Shown here piece after piece: positions 1 to 7,212 of a stretch of DNA of 64,000 nucleotides (positions are counted from its first letter, which is position 1; the number at the start of each line of letters is the position of its first letter). Made by a program: the position numbers and the translations under genes. The stretch is taken from contig NZ_NWSX01000002.1 in the NCBI RefSeq assembly GCF_002531825.1, positions 248,001 through 312,000 of the forward strand, given 5' to 3'. Source of the DNA: Rhizobium sp. J15. Lineage in GTDB: Bacteria > Pseudomonadota > Alphaproteobacteria > Rhizobiales > Rhizobiaceae. Under the pieces are notes generated by a model that worked only from the letters and a program-made list of their open reading frames with translations, ran no database searches and was not told the origin of the DNA.

Positions 1-1
1 C

Positions 2-1039
2 GATCATATGGAAGACCTGATCGTCAAGGTTTCGGGCTTCACCAAGCTCGAGGCCTCCGGCGGGCCGGAGCTGAAGCCGGTATCGCTGTCCGATGTGCTC
101 GGCCAGGTGGAGGACAATCTGCGCCAGCAGATCGAAAGCCGCGGGGCCGTGATCATCCGCGGCGCGCTGCCGGAGGTCATGGGCGACGCGACGCTTCTGG
201 TCCAGCTCTTGCAGAACCTGGTCTCGAACGCCATCCGCTATTGCGATCAGAAGGTTCCCGAGATCACAATCTCGGGCGAACCGCATGGCGACGTCTGCCG
301 CCTCACCGTGCATGACAACGGACCCGGCATCGATCCGCAGCATCGCGAACTGATCTTCCAGCCGTTCAAACGCCTCGTCGGCCGCGGCATCGAGGGCACC
401 GGGCTGGGCCTTGCCATCTGCCGCCGCATTGCGCAGCTGCACGGCGGCGCAATCTGGTGCGAGGCAGGAAACGGAGCCGGCGCCACCTTCATCGTCGAAG
501 TGCCGCTCGCCGCGGCGAAGCCTCAGGCGCCCGCCGCTTCGCCCGTGACGCACAATGCCAGGCTCGGCGAACATCTGGGCGAAGGTTCCGGCCGGCTCGC
601 CGAGGTGCTGCTGGTGGAAGACAGCCCCGCCGACATCCAGCTTTTGAAGATCAAGCTGATGCGGCGCGAGAAAGTGAATTTCAACCTGCATGTCGCCACT
701 AACGGGCGCGAGGCGATGCAGCTGCTCGAAGAACGCGCCGGCATTGCCGATGTGCCGCAGATCGACCTGATGCTGCTCGACATCAACATGCCGATCATGG
801 ACGGTTTCGAGGTGCTGCATGCGCTTTCGGCCGATGCCCGTCTCAAGCAGATTCCTGTCTGCATCCTCAGCACGTCGAGCGACGAGAGCGACATGCGGCG
901 GGCACGGGATCTCGGCGCTCTCGCCTATATGGTCAAGCCACCGACCCGCCAGCAACTGGAAGAGGCACTCGAGGATGTGGAGCATCTGGAATTGCTGCAG
1001 CGCGGCGATTCGCTTGCGCTTTGTGCGGAACAAAACTAA
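2..1039 (+). CDS. Hybrid sensor histidine kinase, C-terminal part (5'-truncated by window edge)
   Basis: The reading frame is open to the left edge, so this is the C-terminal part of a longer kinase; the first in-window ATG (position 8) is probably internal. The opening residues look like the end of a HisKA dimerisation helix. A HATPase_c domain follows, with an N-box (LVQNLVSNAIRY), a G1 box (DNGPGID) and a GTGLGL motif. After a linker comes a Rcp1/CheY-like receiver domain (VEDSPAD; phospho-acceptor Asp in LLDINMP at about residue 258 counted from position 8; the Lys of MVKPP). Kinases of this shape are often phytochrome- or PAS-sensing, but the sensor lies outside the window, so the stimulus is unknown. 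It may phosphorylate its own receiver or pass phosphate on. Confidence 0.85.
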   Translation, partial: DHMEDLIVKVSGFTKLEASGGPELKPVSLSDVLGQVEDNLRQQIESRGAVIIRGALPEVMGDATLLVQLLQNLVSNAIRYCDQKVPEITISGEPHGDVCRLTVHDNGPGIDPQHRELIFQPFKRLVGRGIEGTGLGLAICRRIAQLHGGAIWCEAGNGAGATFIVEVPLAAAKPQAPAASPVTHNARLGEHLGEGSGRLAEVLLVEDSPADIQLLKIKLMRREKVNFNLHVATNGREAMQLLEERAGIADVPQIDLMLLDINMPIMDGFEVLHALSADARLKQIPVCILSTSSDESDMRRARDLGALAYMVKPPTRQQLEEALEDVEHLELLQRGDSLALCAEQN

Positions 1040-1051
1040 GCGATGGTCATT
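1027..1051 (+). promoter_or_regulatory. Weak candidate general-stress (EcfG/RpoE2-like) promoter
   Basis: GGAAC at 1027–1031 is followed after 18 bases by TT at 1050–1051. This fits the loose GGAAC-N18/19-TT form described for Sinorhizobium RpoE2, but the -10 reads CATT rather than CGTT. It sits at the end of the upstream kinase gene, 70 bases before the dioxygenase/esterase start. Chance is a real possibility. Confidence 0.2.
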
Positions 1052-1120
1052 GGCAACGGTATGACTGTCGCAGCTCTCATACTCGCGCTCCTGACGCCCA
1101 TTCAATCAGGACTGCTCTCG

Positions 1121-2740
1121 ATGGTATCAGGCATACATCACGTCACGGCCGTCACCCGGAAGGTGCAGGCGAACGTGGACTTTTATGCCGGCTTTCTCGG
1201 CATGCGGCTGGTCAAGCAGACGGCCGGTTACGAGGACGCGACGCAACTGCATCTCTTTTACGGCGATGCGGCGGGGACGCCGGGTTCGCTGCTGACCTTC
1301 CTCGCCTGGGAGGATGGCGCGCCCGGACGGGCCGGCTACGGCCAGATCAGCGAAATTTCGCTGGCGATCGACCCTGCAAGCATCGGCTACTGGCTGACAC
1401 GCGCCATGAGCTTCGGCCTGCGCTCCGAGGGACCGGCCGAGGAATTCGGCGAGCCCGTCCTGCGGCTCAAGGATCCCGACAACATCATTCTCAAGCTCGC
1501 CGGCGCAAAGGGCCTCGCGTCGCAAGCCGTCTGGGATGGCGCCGCTATCCCGGTCGAGCACACCATCCAACGGGTGCGCGGCGCGACCATGCTGACCGAA
1601 AAGCCCGCCGAGAGCCGCAGCTTCCTCGAAACCCATTTCGGCTACCGCTTCCAGGCCAACCGCGGCACGATCGACAGGCTGGTCTCGCAATCCGGCGACA
1701 TTATCGACGTGCGCGATGCGCGCGGCTTCTGGTCCGGCGCGCCAGGCACCGGCACGGTCGATCACGTCGCCTTCCGCGCCCCTGATGAGGAGACGCTGCT
1801 GTCCGTCCGCCGGGCATTGGAGACGACCGAGGCGTCGCCGACCAACATGCACGACCGCAAATATTTCCGCTCGCTCTATGCCCGGGAACCCGGCGGCACG
1901 CTTATCGAGCTTGCGACGGACAAGCCCGGCATGATCGTGGATGAAGAGCAGGCAGCGCTCGGGAAAAAGCTCTTTGCGCCGCCCGACGCCATCACCGATC
2001 TCGGCGACCTGAAGGTGGTGCTGCCGCAATTTTCGATGCCCGGCGAACCGCGCATCAACTACCGCGAACTGCCCTTCGTCCACCGCTTCTATACGCCGCC
2101 GAATCCCGACGGCAGCGTCTTCGTGCTTCTGCACGGTTCCGGCGGCAACGAAACGACGCTGATGCCGCTCTTGAACAAGGCGGCGCCTCGCGCAACGCTG
2201 CTCGGCGTGCGCGGGCGGGCGACGGAGGAAGGTTTTCCGCGCTGGTACAAGCGCATCACCCCATTCTCCTTCGACCAGAACGACATCAAGACCGAGGCTG
2301 AGGCTTTCGCGGCCTTCATCGAAGGCGCCGTCAAATCCTACGGGCTCGATCCGAAGAAGGTCGTCTATGTCGGCTATTCGAATGGCGCAAACCTTCTGAA
2401 CTCGCTGCTCTATCTGCACCCGAACCTCATTCACAAGGCGGTGCTGCTGCGCTCCATGCCTGTTCTCAGCGACTACCCGCATGCAGATCTCAAGGGCACG
2501 GACCTGCTCGTCATCAGCGGCAAGACGGATGCCTACGGCAAATATGCACGCGAGCTGGAAGGGCGGCTGAAAAGTTCGGGCGCCACTGTCGATTCCGATG
2601 TCATTCCCGGCGGCCACGACCTCGGCGATGCCGATGTGCCGATCATCCAGAAGTGGCTGCTGCAGAGAATGGGTGACGAGCCGCCGACGCTGGAGCAGCA
2701 GGCGGTCAAGCCGAAGCCCGAGCTGTTCGGGCAACCATGA
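1121..2740 (+). CDS. VOC-family ring-cleaving dioxygenase fused to an alpha/beta-hydrolase (MhqO/MhqD-like)
   Basis: A 539-residue protein that joins two enzymes usually encoded separately. Residues 1–~280 are a tandem VOC (glyoxalase/extradiol dioxygenase) unit with the expected metal ligands: His in GIHHVTAV near the N-terminus, His215 in DHVAFR and Glu263 in GTLIELATD. Residues ~310–525 are a carboxylesterase/phospholipase-type hydrolase with an HGSGG oxyanion motif, nucleophile Ser420 in GYSNG, an Asp in SGKTDAYG and a His in GGHDLGD. In Bacillus, MhqO/MhqA-type dioxygenases and MhqD-type esterases belong to the quinone/hydroquinone detoxification response, so a role in opening aromatic rings and hydrolysing the product is inferred. 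An in-frame ATG at 1043 lies upstream; I prefer 1121 because the VOC fold starts directly after it. Confidence 0.85.
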   Translation: MVSGIHHVTAVTRKVQANVDFYAGFLGMRLVKQTAGYEDATQLHLFYGDAAGTPGSLLTFLAWEDGAPGRAGYGQISEISLAIDPASIGYWLTRAMSFGLRSEGPAEEFGEPVLRLKDPDNIILKLAGAKGLASQAVWDGAAIPVEHTIQRVRGATMLTEKPAESRSFLETHFGYRFQANRGTIDRLVSQSGDIIDVRDARGFWSGAPGTGTVDHVAFRAPDEETLLSVRRALETTEASPTNMHDRKYFRSLYAREPGGTLIELATDKPGMIVDEEQAALGKKLFAPPDAITDLGDLKVVLPQFSMPGEPRINYRELPFVHRFYTPPNPDGSVFVLLHGSGGNETTLMPLLNKAAPRATLLGVRGRATEEGFPRWYKRITPFSFDQNDIKTEAEAFAAFIEGAVKSYGLDPKKVVYVGYSNGANLLNSLLYLHPNLIHKAVLLRSMPVLSDYPHADLKGTDLLVISGKTDAYGKYARELEGRLKSSGATVDSDVIPGGHDLGDADVPIIQKWLLQRMGDEPPTLEQQAVKPKPELFGQP

Positions 2741-3611
2741 TCCCGGCAAGCACGACAGCGCCGCCCACGGCCTGCATCGTGCCGATCGCCTCGCCAAGCA
2801 GCGCCCAGGCCAGGATGGCTGCGACGACCGGCTGCAACAGCAGCGTCAGCGAGGAAAAGGCCGGCGGCAGGTAGGCCAGGGCATAGGTGATCGCCACCTG
2901 CCCGCCTGCGTGGCTGATGAAGGCAAGGCCAAAGACCATCGACCAGCCATAGACCGTCACCGGCACCATGTCGCCCTCGAAGAAGAAGGCGACCGGAAGG
3001 ATGCAGACGGCAGCGGACGCCGTGCTCCACAGCATGATGCGCATCGTATCGAACCGGCTGCGCAGCCTGCCGAGCGCAAGGATGTAACAGGCGTAGAAGA
3101 AGGCGGCGATCATCGCCAGGCCATCGCCTTGGAGGTCGCCATTGCCGAGCGCAGCCGGCCCGCCCTTCAGGATGATGACGCCGGCCAGCGCCGTGACGAG
3201 CCCAAGCATGAAGACGCGGCTGACCGGCGCCTTGAAAAAGAAGAAGGCGATGACGGTGACGAAAACCGGCGCGAGGTTGGCGAGCAGCGTCGCATTGGCG
3301 ACCGATGTCATGGTGATCGAAAGGTGCCAGGCGGCGAGATCGAGCGACAGCATGACACCAGGAAGGATCAGCATGCCATAGTCGGAAAGGCTATGCGGTT
3401 TCGGCCCCGCATTCTTCTTCATGAGCGAGACGATGAAGATCGGGATCAGCGCCAGCGCCACTCGCCAGAAGGCCGTGGCCATCGGCCCGACCTCGGACAG
3501 CCTGACGAAGATCGGTGAGCCGCCGATCGCCGCTCCGCCGATAAGGAGCATCGCCAGGGGAAAACGATTGGAAGGCGAGGCTTCGGAAAGGGTGGAGGCA
3601 GCCTGCGACAT
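2706..3611 (-). CDS. EamA/DMT-superfamily transporter
   Basis: A 301-residue polytopic membrane protein with about ten hydrophobic helices arranged as two EamA repeats, the usual size for drug/metabolite transporters (RhaT/YdcZ group). The N-terminal helix contains GGAAIGGSPIFVRLSEVGP, typical of repeat 1. It probably exports a small metabolite through the inner membrane; the substrate cannot be told from sequence. I chose the ATG at 3611, which gives a short cytoplasmic N-terminus; the longer frame to 3698 adds a non-membrane extension. Its last 35 bases overlap the 3' end of the convergent dioxygenase/esterase gene. Confidence 0.85.
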   Translation of the reverse strand: MSQAASTLSEASPSNRFPLAMLLIGGAAIGGSPIFVRLSEVGPMATAFWRVALALIPIFIVSLMKKNAGPKPHSLSDYGMLILPGVMLSLDLAAWHLSITMTSVANATLLANLAPVFVTVIAFFFFKAPVSRVFMLGLVTALAGVIILKGGPAALGNGDLQGDGLAMIAAFFYACYILALGRLRSRFDTMRIMLWSTASAAVCILPVAFFFEGDMVPVTVYGWSMVFGLAFISHAGGQVAITYALAYLPPAFSSLTLLLQPVVAAILAWALLGEAIGTMQAVGGAVVLAGIMVARTARASA

Positions 3612-3720
3612 GATCTCGATATTTCTGGTCGCCCAAACCGGGCCAGCGGATATTGGCTGGCGAGTGAGTACCAGAAGTCGATCAGCGGCGACAGTCAAAG
3701 AGCGACATCGGAATAGGAAA

Positions 3721-5157
3721 TCAGGCCGGTCGTGGATTTGTCGCAGTTGCCTTTAGCTTCCCGGCAATCTCGCTCGCGACGAAGAATGCATGCTCGGTGA
3801 TCTGCGGCAGTCCCATCAGCTCGCCGAAGGTGCCGCGCGCCAGAGGACCGGAGATTAGCAGCGACGGGTCTGCCGTCCCGGTCGAGCCAATCGCCTCCGA
3901 ACGCTCGGTGCAAGCAAGGCCGAGGCCGGTCGGATCGAGGCTCAGGTGGCCATTTGCGGCAAGGGCCGAGAGCCAAGGCTGGGTTTCGAGAATGCCGCCA
4001 TGGGCCGGGCCGGTGGTGACGACGACGGCGTCATAGCTCCGCTCCAGCGGCTTACGCTGGTGCCGCGGCTGCAAGGTGCAACGAATGAGCTCGCCCTCGA
4101 GACGCGCATCGGCGACCGATCCGGCAAGGATATCGAGACGGCCGGCGGAAACTGCCGCGTCGAGCACGGCTTCGACCTGCGGCGCGATGCGGAAACGGTG
4201 CACATCCCAATAGGGGCGGAGATGACGGACGACACGGCGTCGCTCGGCAATCGGCAGCGCCTGCCAGAGATCATACCCCTGCGCCCTGACCTGATCGATC
4301 ACGCCGTGCCAGCTGATACCCTCCCCTTTCGCGGCGTCGATGGCCGAGCGGATTGCCGCCAGCAGCGCAACGGCGGAATGAGCGGCATGGGAGAGGAAAT
4401 CGCCGAAGAGCTGCTGCGGCACCGGCGCGTGGCCGCGCGAACGCAGGCCGCGGCGCGAGATCGCGGTAATCGGACCGTCATGCCCGCGCTGTGCCAGCGA
4501 GGCAATGACGTCGGCGGCCGTCAGGCCGTTGCCGATGACGAGCACCCGATCGTGCGGGCGGATCACCTCGAGCGCGCCCGGCCTGGTGGTATCGGCGACG
4601 AAGCGGGGATGGGCGCCAAGCCTGGCCGCAAGCCGGCCGGGCGCTGCCGGCGGCGGATGGCTGGTGGCGATCGCGACGATATCGGCCTCCGTCACGCCGC
4701 CTTTGTCATCCTGGATCGACCAGCGGCCGCCCCGGCGCTCGACGGCAGTCACCACGGCACGGCAATGGCGCACGGCGCCATCGTCGAGCAGCGGCTTCAG
4801 CAGGGAAGCGACATATTCGCCGAAGAGCCGGCGCCGCGGGAAAAGCATGCCATCCGGCTGTTTCGCCTCGGGATCGTCGGCGACGGCATCCCGCGCTTCG
4901 ATCCAGGCCTGGAATTCGCCGATGTCGGCGGGCTGCAGGCTCATCTTGGCGGCCGGAACATTGATGCGGTGGGCCGGATCGGCCGTGTCATAGGCCAGGC
5001 CGCGGCCAAGTTCGGCGCGCGGCTCGAAGACGACGATGACAGGACGTTCGCGGCAATTTGCCCTGGCGAGATGGTAGGCAACGCCTGCGCCGGAAACGCC
5101 GCCGCCGATGATGGCGACGACAGGCCGTTGAGACTTCAGGAGTGGATTGAACTGCAT
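3721..5157 (-). CDS. FAD/NAD(P)-binding protein (NAD_binding_9 type)
   Basis: A 478-residue predicted cytoplasmic flavoprotein. A dinucleotide-binding GGGVSG lies at residues 18–23 and a second nucleotide-binding segment (VLVIGNGLTAADV) lies mid-protein. This two-Rossmann layout with a GRGLAYDT segment matches the FAD-NAD(P)-binding family PF13454, whose members are mostly uncharacterised and resemble N-hydroxylating or Baeyer–Villiger-type monooxygenases. The reaction is unknown. Two in-frame starts exist (5229 and 5157). The ATG at 5157 is preferred because it puts the FAD motif close to the N-terminus; neither has a strong Shine–Dalgarno. It is codirectional with the DMT gene, 109 bases upstream of it. 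Confidence 0.8.
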   Translation of the reverse strand: MQFNPLLKSQRPVVAIIGGGVSGAGVAYHLARANCRERPVIVVFEPRAELGRGLAYDTADPAHRINVPAAKMSLQPADIGEFQAWIEARDAVADDPEAKQPDGMLFPRRRLFGEYVASLLKPLLDDGAVRHCRAVVTAVERRGGRWSIQDDKGGVTEADIVAIATSHPPPAAPGRLAARLGAHPRFVADTTRPGALEVIRPHDRVLVIGNGLTAADVIASLAQRGHDGPITAISRRGLRSRGHAPVPQQLFGDFLSHAAHSAVALLAAIRSAIDAAKGEGISWHGVIDQVRAQGYDLWQALPIAERRRVVRHLRPYWDVHRFRIAPQVEAVLDAAVSAGRLDILAGSVADARLEGELIRCTLQPRHQRKPLERSYDAVVVTTGPAHGGILETQPWLSALAANGHLSLDPTGLGLACTERSEAIGSTGTADPSLLISGPLARGTFGELMGLPQITEHAFFVASEIAGKLKATATNPRPA

Positions 5158-5249
5158 GGTGGCCGGATCATCGCTTTCGATGCCCGAGCATAGAAGCCAG
5201 GCATTGGCCGCGCAATCCTTCGCCGGCAATTGTCTATAATAATTATGGA

Positions 5250-5684
5250 TTATGCCCGATCCGATATCGTCGTCGAAAAATCGGCATTGCCGCGGATCGT
5301 ATTGCTGACCGTGCAGATCTCATCTTCGGCTGCGTGGACGATTTTCTCGCGCATTTCCTCGTCGATATCGCCCTTGATCGAGAAGGCAATATTGAACTTC
5401 GCAACGCGCGAAAGACCTTCCGTCGCCTTCTCGCCGGTGACGTCGGCGGTGATCTCGGTGATCCTGTCCAGAACGCCCATCTGGCTGGCGGCGATGCGGG
5501 CGCTGAGCACGAGGCAGGCCGAAAGCGAGGCATAGAGCAAATCGAGTGGGCTGAAGCCTGGATGCGACGGCGCGGTGACGATATCGATCTCGCCCTTGGT
5601 GGTGGACGTGACATGCGGAAAACCCATGCGCCCGAGAACGGCGGTGGCGCCGGTCGGACGCGGACGAGCCTTGAGATCTGCCAT
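5250..5684 (-). CDS. OsmC/Ohr-family peroxiredoxin
   Basis: A 144-residue protein of the OsmC family, which reduces organic hydroperoxides with a pair of redox cysteines. Both are visible: one in LSACLVLSA and one in DEICTVSNTI. The start at 5684 follows an AGAGGA ribosome-binding site; an ATG 33 bases further upstream is less likely. YhfA/OsmC-type subfamilies differ in substrate, and sequence alone does not separate them here. The gene is divergent from the stress-promoter-driven NHEJ operon at 5.8 kb, and an antioxidant role fits that neighbourhood. Confidence 0.87.
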   Translation of the reverse strand: MADLKARPRPTGATAVLGRMGFPHVTSTTKGEIDIVTAPSHPGFSPLDLLYASLSACLVLSARIAASQMGVLDRITEITADVTGEKATEGLSRVAKFNIAFSIKGDIDEEMREKIVHAAEDEICTVSNTIRGNADFSTTISDRA

Positions 5685-5762
5685 GATGAAATCCTCTGAC
5701 AACAGCCTTTCAGACAAAGCTTCCGCCCTTGCCCCATACGGGCGCCGGCAGCGCTCGGCAAC

Positions 5763-5787
5763 GGAACCTTTCCATCCCTCATCAGTT
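5763..5787 (+). promoter_or_regulatory. EcfG/RpoE2-type general stress promoter upstream of the ku–ligD operon
   Basis: -35 GGAAC at 5763–5767, a 16-base spacer, then AGTT at 5784–5787. This matches the alphaproteobacterial general-stress sigma consensus (GGAAC-N16/17-CGTT) and also the Sinorhizobium RpoE2 form GGAAC-N18-TT. It lies 40 bases before the first gene of the unit at 5828. The identical architecture before the second ku gene makes coincidence unlikely. Confidence 0.65.
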
Positions 5788-5827
5788 GATTACACCTGAA
5801 CGAAATCAGTGACAAAGGTGGATTGCG

Positions 5828-6088
5828 ATGGCTGATGTCCGCAGCATGGACCGCCAGGGCCGACGGATGGACGCCCGCGATCGGCTGATCGTCGCGCTCT
5901 ATGCCCAGCTGAAGGCCGAGCGGGAAACACGCGAGACCCTGGAATGGGCAATCCGCAACGGCGCCATATCTCAAGAAGTGCTGGAGGCGATCGCGGCCGA
6001 TCCCGTCCCCGTCGTCACCAGCGAGGATATCGCTTCCCTGGAGAAGATCATCGCGCTCGACGAAAGGCGCAAACCAAATCGGAACTAG
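5828..6088 (+). CDS. Small charged protein of unknown function, first gene of the NHEJ operon
   Basis: An 86-residue soluble, highly charged protein rich in Arg and Glu, predicted to be largely helical, with no signal peptide or cysteine. I do not recognise a family. An AAGGTGG Shine–Dalgarno precedes the ATG. It is the first gene behind the GGAAC-type stress promoter and is followed after 35 bases by the DUF2188 gene and then ku and ligD in the same direction. Cotranscription is likely; a role in end joining or the stress response is only guilt by association. Confidence 0.7.
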   Translation: MADVRSMDRQGRRMDARDRLIVALYAQLKAERETRETLEWAIRNGAISQEVLEAIAADPVPVVTSEDIASLEKIIALDERRKPNRN

Positions 6089-6123
6089 AGAGCATGATGC
6101 TCCATGACGAGAGGAGATCCGAA

Positions 6124-6354
6124 ATGGCCGATATCACCTATCAGGTCGTGCCGCATGACAATGGCTGGGCCTATAAGCTCGGGGACACGCTTTCTGAAAC
6201 CTATGCCACTGCCGATGAAGCGATTGTCCGCGCCAAGGACGCCGCATCGCGCCAGAAGATCGGTGACGGCGATGCGCTGCTCGCCTATCCCTCACCCGAT
6301 GGCGGCTGGGCATTTCAGGAACTCGAGACCGACAAGAGCAACAGTCGGCTCTGA
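6124..6354 (+). CDS. DUF2188 domain protein
   Basis: A 76-residue protein matching DUF2188: YQVVPHDNGWAYKLGD near the N-terminus, then alternating A/K-rich helix and a C-terminal GGWAFQE. The family is small, widespread in proteobacteria and of unknown function. A clear AGGAG sits 8–9 bases before the ATG. It lies 17 bases upstream of ku in the stress-induced operon. Members are often annotated beside general-stress genes, so a protective role is a guess. Confidence 0.8.
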   Translation: MADITYQVVPHDNGWAYKLGDTLSETYATADEAIVRAKDAASRQKIGDGDALLAYPSPDGGWAFQELETDKSNSRL

Positions 6355-6371
6355 ATGCGACGGAGGATGGA

Positions 6372-7211
6372 ATGGCCGCTCGGGCAAGCTGGAAAGGTCA
6401 TTTGAAAGTCGGCGACCTCGCCTGTGCCGTCGGGCTTTACACCGCCATTTCCTCTTCCGACCGCGTCTCCTTCAACATCATCAACCGCAGGACCGGCCAC
6501 CGGGTCGAACGGCAATTCGTCGATAGCGAGACGGGTAAGCCGGTCGGACGCGACGACCAGGTGAAGGGCTACCGGATGGAGAATGGCGATTACATCGTCA
6601 TCGAAGGCGACGAGATCGCCGAGATCATGCCGCAAAGCGACAAGGTGCTGGATGTCAAAGCCTTCATCGGCTGCGACGCCGTCGACAAGCTTTATTTCGA
6701 CCGCCCTTACTACCTCGCGCCCGCCGATGCGCATGATGAAGAAGCTCTTTCGCTGATCGGCCGGGGCATGCGCGACGGCAAGGTCGTGGCGCTCGCTGAA
6801 GCCGTGCTTTTCCGGCGCAACCGCACACTGCTGATCCGTCCCCATGACGACCATATCGTCGCCACGATGCTGAACTTCGATTACGAGGTTCGCTCGGCCG
6901 ACAGCGTCTTCAAGGATATTCCCGACATCAAGTTCGACAAGGAAATGCTCGAGCTCGCCGGCCATATCATCGAGACCAAGCACGGCAGCTTCGATCCGAG
7001 CAAATATGAGGATCGCTACGAGCACGCGCTCGTCGAGTTGGTGAAAGCGAAGATCGAGGGCCGCGCACCGCCGAAGAAGAAAGCGCCTAGGGAAAGCAAG
7101 GTCGTCGACCTGATGGAGGCGCTGCGTCAGAGCGCAAAGATGAGCGGCAAGCCGCCTGCGAAGAAGAAAGCGCCGGCGCGCAGCGACAGCGGCAGGAAGA
7201 AGGCAAGCTGA
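6372..7211 (+). CDS. ku: Ku protein, non-homologous end joining (first copy)
   Basis: A 279-residue bacterial Ku homologue, typical length. The protein starts with the family signature WKGHLKVGDLACAVGLY. It has the beta-barrel core that binds DNA ends as a homodimer, and a basic C-terminal tail rich in Lys, Ala and Pro (PPKKKAP repeats) of the kind that helps DNA threading and ligase recruitment. It works with LigD in template-independent double-strand-break repair. A GGAGG motif precedes the ATG. The ligD start lies 1 base after the stop, which indicates translational coupling. Confidence 0.95.
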   Translation: MAARASWKGHLKVGDLACAVGLYTAISSSDRVSFNIINRRTGHRVERQFVDSETGKPVGRDDQVKGYRMENGDYIVIEGDEIAEIMPQSDKVLDVKAFIGCDAVDKLYFDRPYYLAPADAHDEEALSLIGRGMRDGKVVALAEAVLFRRNRTLLIRPHDDHIVATMLNFDYEVRSADSVFKDIPDIKFDKEMLELAGHIIETKHGSFDPSKYEDRYEHALVELVKAKIEGRAPPKKKAPRESKVVDLMEALRQSAKMSGKPPAKKKAPARSDSGRKKAS

Positions 7212-7212
7212 A

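Noticed and set aside
1127..2797. A 556-codon open frame on the minus strand
   Set aside because: It is antisense to the dioxygenase/esterase gene, has no family features, and is an Arg-rich frame typical of high-GC shadows.
3642..3661. GCCAGC/GCTGGC hairpin between the FAD protein and DMT genes
   Set aside because: Short stem and no T-tract, so not a credible terminator.
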